From Apus apus (lineage: Eukaryota; Chordata; Aves; Apodiformes; Apodidae): a DNA stretch of 64,000 nucleotides. The notes below the pieces were generated by a model, which saw only the letters and a program-made list of their open reading frames with translations, had not been told where the DNA came from and made no database searches. The DNA lies in contig NC_067282.1 of the NCBI RefSeq assembly GCF_020740795.1, positions 54,815,290 through 54,879,289 on the forward strand, given 5' to 3'. Both the position numbers and the translations under genes were made by a program. Below, piece after piece: positions 38,874 to 50,953 of this stretch (positions within the stretch are counted from its first letter, which is position 1; each line of letters starts with the position of its first letter).

Positions 38874-40361
38874 GTGCAGTACAGGCTAAGAAGTAATTGC
38901 TCTTAGAAACAAACTGTGTTGATGGGAATTATGTTAGACAAAGCCCTGTTTCTTCTTTCTCTGCTGATGGAGGAAGTGCATTTGCTGGCTATTCAAACCT
39001 GCTATAATTGTTTCTTCATGCAGCGTGATAATCAACTTAAGGTTTCAAAACAACAGTTGAAAGCCTGAGTATGAATTTAAATAAGTAAGCCAGCTTTGAA
39101 ATCCATCAACAATTTTCACTGTAGTAGACTACAAGTTACTGCTTTTTGGAAAAAGAAGTACAATGTCAGCCCTGTCATCAGGAGATTTTTAAAATTTCTC
39201 TTCTCTCATTGAACTTTCTCTGTGTATAATGCATTTAAGTCATAGACAAAATTCACTTGTCTGAAATCTTTGGTAGGTGAGAGACATGGCTGTGTGGGTT
39301 AACAGAGCTTCCTGGCAATCAGACAGTTCTCAGGGGGAGGCTGAAATACCTGGCAGTTTTTCTTTATGATGTGATAGCAAGTGATTAAAGTGGCTTCACC
39401 TTAACATTGTCTGAGAGTTCAGGTGGCAGATGCGGCTCGAAATGGGCAGGCTGCCAGCAAACCCTCGTGACAAATCTAGGGAGAAGAAGCAACATGGGAA
39501 TTGCTAAATTAACTCACTGGCTGCTTCCTGCTACACAATTTTAGAAAACCTTTGCTGGGCAATTATTAGACATGGAGGAAATCTGCAAGCCAATTAGAGC
39601 GAGAGTGGGAGGGCTGACAGTAGTAAATTGTTTTCTAGCCAGCCCTATTAGCAAGGGTCCTTTTCTGGGGGCAAGCAGCCAGTACAGAAGCGACAGGAGC
39701 CTTATCTTCAGCTGCAGCAGCTATTCACAGATCTTCGTAAAGTCAGTAGGAAAAGGAGCTAACATCAAAAACCCAGGCTGTAGAGCTCTTGCTGTCTCTC
39801 CTGACCATGCAGGAGTCATGAAAAATACTAAAATAAAAAAACAATATGGATCTCCGTTTCCCCACTACGAAATAGTGCCAACACGTTTTTCAACTAATGG
39901 AGTTTGAGATATTATTTTTTTTGTATAGCACTTCTGAGAATTTAAGTTCAAAATTCTTTGTGTTCAAAGTGATGTTTTTGTTGCTGTTCTGTTTGTAACT
40001 TTTTATATTTTTTTTTCATTCTGCATAAAAGTTTTTCCCTTGTACCTGGAGGTACAGTGTGAACACTGAGCCTGAACAGCTGGATATAAATAGTGATGGC
40101 ATAATTACAATATGTGCTATTCTGCTGATGGAATTATTGAGAGAATGCTATTAATGCTTTCTAAGTGTAGGTTTGGGGTACCTTCTTAATGCAGGGGTAC
40201 AGTAATTGCCTCCTTCCAAAGGTAAAAAAAATCAAAAGAGGTGGAGGGAACAATAAAGGAACAATGCAACTACTTTAGCTCGGCTTTTTACTTCCTGTAT
40301 AACACATTTTAATGTAGTACATTTCAATTATGGTAATTGCCCTTTATTCATTCTGTTCTAG
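38874..40361 (+). other. ITGBL1: ITGBL1 last intron, 1.5 kb
   Basis: Runs from GTGCAG to gttctag. There are no mobile elements. Bases 39421-39790 have more CpG and GC than the rest and contain AT-core homeodomain-like motifs (see findings). A 111-codon open frame at 39572-39907 is not recognisable and overlaps this block. Confidence 0.88.
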
Positions 40362-40453
40362 GCAATGGTGTTTGTAGCTGTGGAAACTGTGAGTGCTGGG
40401 AAGGATGGACTGGAAACGCTTGTGAAATCTGGCTCGGGAGAGAATACCCTTAG
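40362..40453 (+). CDS. ITGBL1: ITGBL1 terminal coding exon
   Basis: The last coding exon has 92 coding bases: 2 bases completing a Gly codon, 29 codons and TAG at 40451-40453. The acceptor is ttctgttctag. It encodes [11 protein letters not shown] followed by [18 protein letters not shown] and the stop. The CEIWLG-x-EYP carboxyl terminus is the ITGBL1 terminus, with human ending in the same WLG-x-EYP form as I recall. It holds five Cys of the final half repeat. The total from the four exons in this window is about 156 residues, roughly the last third of the protein. There is no transmembrane segment, fitting a secreted product. The neighbour beyond the stop is FGF14 on the opposite strand. Confidence 0.97.
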
Positions 40454-41600
40454 CACAGAACATAAAAGACTGAGGGGTTGATTTGTTTGTTTGTATTTTT
40501 TCTTTAGGCTGCTAGAACATTTAATTTCAGAAGTACTCATTGTGTGGATGTGGGTGTGCACGCACGCATGTGTACATGGGTGTAGAACACTCATTTGAGG
40601 GCCTGGTCCTTAACAAAATTCATGACAAAACTAAGAAAAAGGAATAATTCAAAATCACTTCGGAGCCAGATAGTCCAATCTTTAAACAGTGAAGTCATAA
40701 AATACTGACCCTGTGGAACTTCTGCAGAGTTTTTTTGGTAAATTCAGTGGGACTGGGATTCCACCCATAATTCCTATTTCTTAAGCAACATTTGGAAAAG
40801 GTGTAAGAAAGCCCTTTTTTTGTAACATTATTTACTTGATTGTCACCTCTCCACATCAGTATGCAACAGTATCCCTGCAGAAGAGTAGCGCTAGTTGAGT
40901 ATTTGGCAATAATTAATTTGTTTAATTTGATGGTGTTTGACAAATACATCATTCGGTTCTTTTTCTCTAACAATCCTTATTATGCATCAGCTCATACATT
41001 GAGAGAGTGGTCAAGACACATACCAACATTTTTTTTTTAATTTTATTTTGTCAAATAATTGTGTTTGTGTAACTGAGATCCGATTACCCAGCATCCAAAG
41101 ACTGAAGACCCAAAATCTTTGAACAGACCCTTTTCCACAAGAGAACTTCTTTCTTTCTGTGGTTAATGTGTCAGCAAGTTGGTGATCTAGTCTACATACT
41201 ATAATATTTTCAAATACATAACCTATAGCAGTATAAGGAATGAAACTAGTAAAGATATAAACGTATGATTAGCTATTCTGAGTATGTATCCTGCAACTCA
41301 TATGTACTTTATCATACTGTTTTATGTATGTACAGTTGCCTAGCCCTCTTAAAAGTAAAGCAAATGGAAATTCATTATACTAGTAACTTTTAGGACAACA
41401 ATTCTGTGTGCTGTTGGAAAACATGGTTTGGAACAGATTGCACTGTCACACGTGGTATTCGCTGAATTTAACTGCTTTCATAGAAGTGGGGAGCCTGAAG
41501 GTCAACTGACTTGAAGAATCAGCTGTTCTGTCCAGTAGCCTGGTCTCAGCCAAAGATGTTCAGACAATGGCAACAAAGTAATTACAGTTTTAATACAGTA
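40454..41600 (+). other. ITGBL1: ITGBL1 3' UTR and intergenic tail (inferred)
   Basis: Follows the stop codon. I read no AATAAA or ATTAAA on + before 43058. Only variant signals are present: AGTAAA near 41248, AGTAAA near 41354, and AATACA with AGTAAA near 41592-41602. The 3' end is therefore not fixed. No coding region and no mobile element are seen. Confidence 0.5.
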
Positions 41601-41609
41601 AAGACAAAC

Positions 41610-44600
41610 AAAGCAGTGGTATGAACAAAAATTTTATTTTTATTTTTCCAATGGTGAAATGCTGATCAGTGTGAAATTCACATTGAGTTATGAACGATGC
41701 ACAACTATTGGGACTTCCCTAACTTATTTACATATGAGTCTATTTTTTGTACATGTAGATTTGGCAGCCCTTGAATTCTTTAGAGCAAAAAACGATACAT
41801 ACATTTTAGTTTCAAAAGTCTTTACATTTTGTGAATCCATGATTGAGCAAGAAATTGTTTAAACGGCTGGAAAATATTTTTTAATAACAAACTGTAACAT
41901 TGTGATTTAGGTGCCAAGGTCCTGCTTTTGAAGAGGTACATGACTCAGAAATAAGGGAACAATATATTAACCAAAAAAGGTATTTCAATTATTAGTCTAG
42001 AAATGAGTTTTATTTCAGAAAGGACAGTTTTGAAATAGCAAAATACAATGGTACAGAACAAGTAATAGAATGCAAAAAAATTTAATTAATTGGCTTAATC
42101 ACTTTTATTATTCCCCCTTCCCATGCAGCTTGCTCTTTCTCTTACCCATTTTTTTTTTTTCCTTATCCTGGATTATTTCTTTCAAAAAATGAAGTTTGTG
42201 AAACCCATTTTCTCAGGGAGCATAATCACCAAATATCTACACATAACTTATACAGAAGTTATGCAGATAAATAATGAGACATACATCCCAAAGCTGCTAG
42301 CTACTCTCTTTCTAGATAACCAAAAAATCAGGCAGAGTTCTAAAATGTATTGATACAGCATAAGTAATCTTCAAAGTAAAATTAATCTTGAAATTATCTT
42401 TTATACTTATCACCCTTAAACTCTCTAGAGCTTAACAGGGATAATTTCTTAACTTTTAACATATATGCGTTTTGTCAGCCCTGGTGTCTGGAGAGCACTG
42501 ATTGTTGGTTTTTTTTATATTTATGAATACTGCTGACCTGAATCATCTTGTAATCAGTATTTTTTCTGCATATATGTTCATCTCCTGAATCAGAGTGTAA
42601 ACAATGAGAGATACAAAGTTTTCCTTGATTTCTTTCCATTTATATTTTGTACTGTAATAAGAAAATACTTGATAATCAAAACCCTTCTGTTCAGTAGATG
42701 CTTTTGACTTGTTTCATGGCATGATAAGAAGATTTATATATACTGTAGATCAGCTTTGGTATTTCAAGTACTCTTATTCACAGACAAAAGAATAATCCTT
42801 TAGAGGGCTGCAATGTCTTATTTGGTGCATTTCACTTTGTAATTTGCTTCCATTTTCCATTTCTATACTTAAAGAGTGTAAGATGGTTCTGATTTCTAGT
42901 AAGAATACTTAAAAAAACCCAATCAGCTTCAACATTTTGGCTGCTGGATGGATGATATAGCCATAGCATTTCAAAAAGTGTTAATCCAAGTTGTTTGTTA
43001 AAGTACATATGGAAAAAAATTATTAGAATATTCTAAGACAGCTACTGTCAGTGGTTCATTAAAATGCAAATTATCAAACAAAATGGTGCTATTGCTATAA
43101 ACCTCAAAGTATTAACTAAGACTACTAAAAATATAATGTATACATAAATTGCTTTCCCATTTGTATTCTGTTTCTTATAATGATGCTTGAACACTCCCCC
43201 CACTCTTCATGCTGAGGGAACTGGTGCTGTAACTCCCAGCAAATCTGTTTTGTGGCTCATTTCCTCACCAGAAAAAAAGAGGTCAGGAGGAATGACTATC
43301 ATTCCACATATGTAAAAATAATAGCTGTATTAATAAATTGTGATTTTACACCTCATTCCCTGTAATGGGAATTCCACATACATAAGCTGTAAAAGCAGGA
43401 AGAGGCGTAAAGGAGTGAAATGTCCTGCTTGATTCTTCATGCCTAGTGACTGTAAAAACTTGCTTCCAGGCCTGTGGCAAAAGGCAGCTCTAGGTGGCAA
43501 AAATAAATTGGATAAATGGGGATTTCATACTAACTAGATTGGCAAGCCTTATGAACAAAAGATACTATAGCCTTGCTTTCTTCTCCTGAAAGAACACAAT
43601 CCAGAAGTGTGCCAAATGCTTCTACAACAGACTTGCAGGATAAAGCCTATTGTATATAACACAACTGTAGTATCACCTGTAAAACAGTTGTGGATTGATT
43701 TGCTTGTATAAATTATTAACCTACTTGTGATCCCTTTTTCCCTGGCCATATTTTCTTTTAGAATCACATGGGTGAACAATTAATCACGTACCTGCTCTCC
43801 CTTCTCTGAGGCACTGCCCTTGCTTCTTTACAGAATTTTGTCTTACTTTACAGCTAAATGATACTCAGATGAAGAAAGCTAAGTTGGATTTTTCTGTGCC
43901 TAGGTAATAGATGAAGCTTTTATTACAACTTTGAAAATAAGTCTTAGCATTTGCATTAGTCATCATCAAAAAAACAACCCCTCTTATTAGACATTATAAA
44001 ACGCATTGCACAGAATATGAGTTTATCTAAAGGGGCATTTAAAAGAAAGATAACTGCCTTACTTAGTCTAATTTTACTTGCATTTCCATTTAAATGGAGC
44101 TGAATAATTTCTTATTTATACCAATAAAGAGATGTATCAGCAAGACACACTTGTGATGCATGGACCACACAGCCTGTTTTCATACCTCTTTGCTTGCAGT
44201 GGTTTTAAACCAAGTGAAAAAGTTTCCCAATATTTATATAAAAAGTCAGAGTACTTCTTGTTTTTTCAGGTATACACAATATTCAAAGTGGATTGGTTTA
44301 TACTTGGGGGGAAGGTTTTCTTTTAAGAACCAACCTGACTCTACACAAGTTAAAATTAATGAAAATGACAGTATATTAAAAAAATTCTTTGAGAGTGACT
44401 AAAACCCAAGCAAGTTAAGCAAAAGCTGTGTTATGTGAACCACAAATCACTTAAAAGGTTTCTATAGACTCTATCATGTGAACAATCAAGGATTCTTGTG
44501 TATTTATAAAATTTTTCAAGTACAACAAAACAATGCTGTGTTGAATTAGTTTACAGCTACTTAAAACTGGATTTCTAAACCAGTGCAGTTGTGACTGATT

Positions 44601-47600
44601 TTGCCAAATAGAACTGTAGCTGAAATGCAGATTTAAAAAAAAAAAAAAAAAAAAAAAAAGGAAGAGATAATGACTATGTGCAGTGTTAACACATGAAATG
44701 GTAAGACAAGGTTGGATTGCTGTGCAAACAGTCTCTCAGAGATCAGATAAAACCCAGAAGAACAAAATACAAAGCAAGCATGCAAAAGACTTGGGACGCT
44801 GCAGATTCACAGACAGCTGGACATACAAGTACAAAAAAACCCAATCTGTAAATACAAATTGATTCCATCAGGGTTGCTATACAGTACTGTAGTAGTAACA
44901 GTTGAAAACAGCTTTCACTTAACAGCAAAATTAATTTTAGAGGGAAGAAAATGGTGAAGTCTCATCCTGGAGAACAGCAAGAGAGGTATTATATTAAGGA
45001 GCTAAAATTTTCTTTGGCATGGTAAAAGGGGAGAATTGAGTTTGCCAGCCTATTTACATGACATTTTACCATCCTGTGGCCAGACGGGTGATGTTTTGCA
45101 CAGTCTACTTCTTACATAAACCTTTTTGTTGTTTTCCCATACGCCTTCAAAATATAAACATTTTATTAATCGTGTGGAATTTGTGTATACAACAACTAAG
45201 AAAAGCACAGACTGTACAATGCAGACAAACTCTTTGCATATATGTATGTAAATTTAGTAATACAGACCGACAGTTCTTTGAAAGACACAACCTACTACAT
45301 GCAGTTCATCCTTGCCATCCTCTTCCCATGCAACAGATGAGACAAGAGACAAAATTAAAGGGAGAAAACAAAGCACAAGGACCTCTTTGCTATGTTTAAA
45401 CAGAGAGTAGAAAAAATATTTTTAGGACACTGATTCGTTGCATTAAATACATGTATGGATTTAGCCCATAGAAACGAAACCACAAAATAATAAAATAAAA
45501 ATGCTCTATTTCCAATAGATACTAACTGCTTACAAAAAATTAAACCTCACCTTAGTCATAGCCTCCCCAACTGGTTTGCAGATCATAATTACCCAGTATC
45601 AAAAGTTTGACATTGAAATCAATACTTCTGTAGCATCAGGCCATGAACCAGAATCTCCTTGCATGGCTCAGCCAGGTCTCCAGCCCTGTCTCTCCCCAGG
45701 CTCTTACACTAGGAGAGTAAAAAGATGGCTGGATGGGACATGAGTACATGCGTTCCTTCCTCGTGAACACTTATGAAATTCAGGTGAAAGAGAAGGAGCA
45801 TGTAGCCTTCAGCTGTATTATCTTAAATTGTAGGAAAGCCAGGGGCTTCCACTGGGACCCAGCAAATAGTACAACATCAAGGCTGCTGCCTCCCATGGGT
45901 CCTCTAGATGTAGAGCAAACCCCAGCTCACCATGTGAGTTGCTTTGGTTTTGTTTTGTTTTCTCAGGGATGGTGCACAAATCCCACTGGACCAGATGGGA
46001 TGAGAAGGGTGCACCTAAGTTTTCAATAAAGTCTTTTTATCCCATGCACACATATTTAGTGCTAGCAGGCAAGGGCACAGTCTAAGTCAAAGTTTCTTTG
46101 CAGTTTTATCACAGTATTAGAGTAGGTTTATTTTTTTTTTTTTTTTCTCTACATGAATAGTGGGCTTCATGCTTAACTCATTCCCTCCCTAGAAAGACCC
46201 AACATTAAGTGTTAGTCTGGCCTACAGAAAAAAGAAAAGAAAAAGAAAAAAGTGTATCTAGAATTTAGCAGCTTTACAATAGGCTCCTTGAAGAGTGCAC
46301 TACGTGTTGCTTATAAAAACAGAACACATCGGAAAACTAGCATGAAGATTTCATTCAGACTCAATCAGTTGTTCAGCTGAGCAGACAAGGAGTTTGAAAT
46401 AACCAGTGGTCTCTGTCAGGGACTTCAGCAGGAAGATGTGCTAAAAGAAATTGCCAGCAATACAGTGCTAAAAAAAGGAACAGTGATGTCCTTTTTTCTT
46501 TTGTCTTTAAATATCATGGTAACCACAAGAGGCCACGAGAGCATTGCCAGACAGTTTTCCAGACTGAGGTACAGTTTGGTCCTCGTTGCCCTTTCTGAGA
46601 AAGAAATTCCTTCTTAAGCATACAGAGAGTACCCATATTTTTATACTTCAGAAAGCCTGTGCCTAAGTCTAAGTTATTATATAAGTTATTTCAGTGGCAT
46701 CTCTGTGGCATTCTCTAAATCTTTACCCTCAGTCTAACATTGGTTCCGCTGTTCACAGGTGACAAACTCAAAGTGTTGATACTGTATCTGGTCATCCAAG
46801 GCTTCAATTTTACAATGTTTCTGATTTCTTCTAGGTTCATGTAGGAGAAAGTACAGTATATAGAGATCAAGGCAAGGCACCTTCAATCTAGCAATTTGGT
46901 GGGCATATTATCCTAGGAAGCTGGGTGGAGGTATGTACTAGGGTATCAGTGAGATACATAGGACTGGACTTTGCATGCTTAGCTAAAAATAAAAATAAAT
47001 TTTTGTAATATCTCCAGTTTTAAAACTTTTTTTTTTTTTAAATGCCAGAAATATTAAACTATAATTTGTAACTACCCTTTGCATTGGTGCTGCAAAAAAG
47101 AACACAACAACATCCTTGCCCATGCTTTGCTAAGTAGGTGTGGGATTCAGCCAAAAATAACAATGGCATTAAGTTCAGTTCCTTAAAAACAGGAAAGGAG
47201 TATATTTGAAATGGATTTAGGTAGCACATTTCCGGTTAGTCTTACTTATTTTATTTTTTTGTATTAGTGGTGGTTGTTTTTCAAACAATGAAGATTCAGT
47301 AGATGAAAAATGAGCCTTAATTCAGGCCTACAAGGCCTACAAAATTCTTTGGACCCACTTCCTCAAAAATGAGTGGGTCTTGCTCGCTGGGCAAGGCAAA
47401 TGTTACCATTACCAGTAAGCCTGTGATATGTATAAAACACACACACAAAAAGAAACTATAAGGGGATGTCAAACACTCATTTCAGAAAATTTCCCACTGG
47501 TTGTGTTTGACACTCTTCCCTCCACTATAATGCCAACCTCAGAAGCACAGTATCTGTTACTAAAGAGTATTCACATTTGATCAATATTGTAAGCCAGAGA

Positions 47601-48233
47601 CAACAATCCTATTCTTTATAGATATAATTTATAATAGGTTTTTGAAGGCTTCCTGATTCCCTGATTGCTTTCAAAACTAAGCCACTGGCAACACTTAAGT
47701 TATAGAGAAACACAATCCCTGCAAAAGGTCACAGACAGTGGAGCGAGCAGCCTTATAAAAAAGGGAAGAAGAGAAATCCATAATAGCACAGGTTTACAGC
47801 ATCTAACTAGAAATTACTTGATTATTTGTGTGCTACAAAATAGAACTTAAACACATGGATTTTGCTGAAACTGGACTCAAAAAGGGATTATGGGCAATTG
47901 TCAGCAGGCAAGGTATCGAGTGTACTTGTGAAGTATGTCATTCACATGAAGTGTCACAGTCACAGAAAAGATATTAAAAAGGCATTCCAATATCTGGTAG
48001 GGCATTCCATGGTCTGAGTTTAGCTGGTTCATCCAGGTGTCTTCTCGCTGCGGGTGGAGCTACTACCTGTTGGGATTTATCCACTTGCAACAACTCAGTT
48101 CAGAAACAGCAAAGGGCCGGTCTGCAACTTGCCGCAAGCTGATCCACAGACACTTCAGAGGGGAAGTCTGGCAAGGATAAATCACTCAGCTGTACTCAGG
48201 ACTCAGTAAGTCACAACACCTGTGAGGATCTGG
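41610..48233 (-). other. FGF14: FGF14 3' UTR (inferred extent)
   Basis: Lies directly after the FGF14 stop codon on the - strand. It has no recognisable mobile element and no supportable coding frame, consistent with a long neuronal 3' UTR. Candidate - strand AATAAA signals (TTTATT on +) include 47250-47255, 46127-46132 and two close copies at 41633-41638 and 41639-41644. The last pair would give a 6.6 kb UTR and the first about 1 kb. Which is used cannot be read from sequence alone. A25 at 44635-44659 would be U25 in the transcript. Confidence 0.45.
44635..44659. repeat. A25 homopolymer
   Basis: Twenty-five consecutive A residues on +, within the inferred FGF14 3' UTR, where the transcript would carry U25. 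Confidence 0.93.
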
Positions 48234-48370
48234 CTATGTCGTCTTACTCTTGTTCACTGGTTTGCCGCCATTCATTATTGCAGACGCACTTGTGCTTTTA
48301 CTTGGAGTTACCCCAGCCTTTGGCACTGTTTCTCCAATATCATGCAAAGATGGTTCTCGGTACATGGCAA
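48234..48370 (-). CDS. FGF14: FGF14 terminal coding exon (exon 5)
   Basis: The terminal coding exon has 137 coding bases on the - strand: 2 bases completing a Val codon, 44 codons and a TAG stop read from 48236 down to 48234. The acceptor is a pyrimidine tract plus CTGCAG ending at 48371. It encodes AMYREPSLHD, IGETVPKAG, then VTPSKSTSASAIMNGGKPV and NKSKTT. This is the C-terminal tail of FGF14 (FHF4), an intracellular, non-secreted FGF-homologous factor that binds the C-terminal domain of voltage-gated sodium channels at the axon initial segment. Compared with the human tail as I recall it, there are two substitutions: Val to Ile in the HDxGE segment and Pro to Ala in the PKxGV segment. The tail lies outside the beta-trefoil core. 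Confidence 0.97.
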
Positions 48371-50754
48371 CTGCAGGGAGACAAGAGAAAAGGAGACACT
48401 TTTTTAAGGACATAACTTATTCAAGAGCTCGTCTCAAATAGGATTAATTTTCTATAGAATCCATGTTCCTCTTGCATGTAAGCAAAACTATGTAGTTTGA
48501 CAGACAATTCTATGCGTGAGTGGTAGCTTTGCTTGACCCTCCAAAGTCCTCACTTCTTCTGTGTCTGACTTACAAACACTGTAGAAAATGGTATGCTTGC
48601 TTGTTTAACAGAAACTACAGAAGCCTTGGAAACGGAAAATGACTGTTCTGTCTTTGCATGAGTGTCAGACACAAATTATATATATATACACACACATCTG
48701 CATATATATATATATATATATCCATCCCTTAAATAAATATTCTGCAAGTTTTTTGAAGTAAAATACAGTGAAACAGATGGTGTTTAACAAATGGGACCAT
48801 ATGATACAGTTGTCTAGACTTCAGTGGTCCTTCTTAGTCCTATGTTGCAAGACTAGGCTTGAGTCCAGTTCAACAAAACTATTTGTTCATCTGTCTCCCA
48901 AATATGAGGAGCTTGGCCATAATCTCTTCAGGTGTGTACTGAAGAAATGTCCAACACAGTGCTCCAGAGAGTACAGCAGAGGTTTGGGTTTTTTTCTTCT
49001 TCCTGTCCAAAAATGTATGCGGTAACCACTGAACTCCACTGAATGTAGACATGAAGAAAACTCCAAATTAAAATATTAACTGAATTCTTAGAGGAATTTA
49101 AAGTTTGTCAGTGGATGTCAGTCCCTATTTAACCACTTCAAATCCTTTGAGGAAAATACCTGTGTTTAATTACACTGTTTCAGCATTGAGCTGCCTTCAT
49201 GATTAACGCTCTTGGATAATTCAATTTCATTTTCCATGTCACTGAATCAGGTAATATTTCCATTTATATCTAACTTCTGTAGCATTTATTTATATCAGAG
49301 CAATGTTAAAAGATATATCAAAGGAGTCAAAGGAATTAATCATCACACTATGCTTTTAGGACTGGCTGTATGCTGCCATAGAGAGCACAATCCCTCCATC
49401 CCTTGTCTAGAGTAGGGGGCAGGAGCATCAAAGAACTGACCTTGATCTTCAGTGGCGTGAAGTCTCATAATAAATATGAAGGGCCCCACAGCATCATTAA
49501 CTTATCAAATACTTGTTCTAACATTTCCAGTGACATAATCTAAATCCTTTTATGGCTTCTGAAAGTCCAAAATTAAACGTCTTCTCTAGAGTACATAAAT
49601 GCTGGTTATGATCTGTATCTTCACAGTGCCCCCATCACTGTGCTTAGGACACTTTACTGATTAAATAAAAGAGCTTGATTAAATAACACTGCAACATACA
49701 AAAATAATAAGTCAAATAACATGAAGTGGAACTATAAACTAAGGAGTTATATAGCTGAGCTGTCATATTTGATGAATTTCATGGGCAATGTAAACCACGT
49801 TATGTCTAAGCCTTGTCTAAGCTATTTTGATGAGAGTCTGACCATCCAAACACTAATGCAAAAAATAACTTATTTTCTAATCCATATGAACTCGTGTTGT
49901 TTTTACAAATACACTGGCTTTCCCTCCCTACAGTTCTAATAATCTGATATAAAAGGACTGACATATAAACTGTCAATATTGTTGAGAGCTCGTGAAAACC
50001 GTCTAAGCTTTTGTTTGACAAGGCATGAAGGCATCCATGTTAGTTCAAATATGAAGTTAAAAAAGGATTATTCAGATTATTTCCTTATGATGAAACAGAA
50101 ACATTTAGCAAACTGATGCTTTAATATTTTTTTTAATTTAAAATATGAAACGAATGTTGAAAATATAAATGGGTCCACCTTTCAGAGAATGCGTGACATA
50201 ATTTTGGTGTGTAGGATCAGTATGACTTTTAGTTGCTTCTATCTTGGTTTAAAGGCCACCTTCCACAAATGATATGCATTAAATCAACTGGCTAAGTAAT
50301 ACAGGATTATTTATTTCATAGAGAGACCTTTGTGTTTTGTATTGGAAAGCTTTTACTTTGAAATGCCAGTGTTTCATCCATTCCCTTTATAACTTCCAAT
50401 TACCCTACAAGATCCATTATTTCATTCTGCTTAATGAAAGGACTGTTTTCTCACTGCAAGACTCACAACAGCTTTTGTCCCTGCCAAGAGAATGTTTTAA
50501 AAACAGCACAATGCACTTCCACAAAATATTTATTTTCTTGCAAAATGAGCTCTTAATCCCTGGAAAAAATGTTTTTACATATGCCCTTTCTAGCATCACT
50601 AAGCCAAAGTGGAAAACCGCTCCATGAATCCTGGGGATTGGCATTTGGAATGTCCCCTTTGCAGAGAACACACACTCACACAGGTATTTTAGAGACCATT
50701 CCCTCTTCTTGTAGGATTTATAGAAGGATCTGCCAGCAATCGACTGAACCTCAC
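48371..50754 (-). other. FGF14: FGF14 intron 4, 2.4 kb
   Basis: The donor GTGAGG is next to exon 4 (reverse complement of 50749-50754) and the acceptor CTGCAG is next to exon 5. It contains a TA/CA microsatellite near the exon 5 side. No mobile elements or other coding sequence are seen. Confidence 0.92.
48676..48721. repeat. (TA)n(CA)n / (TA)n microsatellite
   Basis: A run of TA units passes into ACACACAC, is interrupted by 'tctgc', and continues as about ten TA units. It lies in FGF14 intron 4, about 300 bp from the exon 5 acceptor. Confidence 0.93.
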
Positions 50755-50953
50755 CTTCCAATGGCTTGGGTAGAAAATGAGCTGCTGGTTTTGTTTTCTT
50801 CACTCTGTTTCCTTTCATGACCTGCCCTTCTTTGTTCAGCCCCAAGAACCAGGCCCTCCCGGACTCCTGTTGTCTGTAGAGCATGGATGAGTAGATTACA
50901 TAATAATTTTCAAAAACAGACTCCTTGAATTTGCACTCAGGTGTAAAAAGCTC
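50755..50953 (-). CDS. FGF14: FGF14 coding exon 4
   Basis: Exon of 199 bp, the length typical of this exon in FHF genes: 66 codons plus 1 base. The acceptor on the - strand is tcccacag directly before GAG, and the donor is GTGAGG. It encodes [49 protein letters not shown] and [17 protein letters not shown]. These are strands of the beta-trefoil core that form the sodium-channel binding face in FHFs. The sequence looks identical to what I recall of mammalian FGF14 and differs from FGF11, 12 and 13 in the [11 protein letters not shown] segment. A longer open frame continues past the donor into the intron, but the splice site and the in-frame join (Val, G plus TT) to exon 5 fix the end. Confidence 0.97.

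Noticed and set aside
46024..46030. AATAAA on + inside the FGF14 3' UTR region, suggesting an antisense transcript
   Set aside because: A single hexamer in AT-rich DNA is expected by chance, and no splice-supported + strand gene is visible before it.
50417..50884. 155-codon - strand frame starting at MLYRQQESG
   Set aside because: It is FGF14 exon 4 read through its donor into intron 4. Splicing to 48370 restores the known C-terminus.
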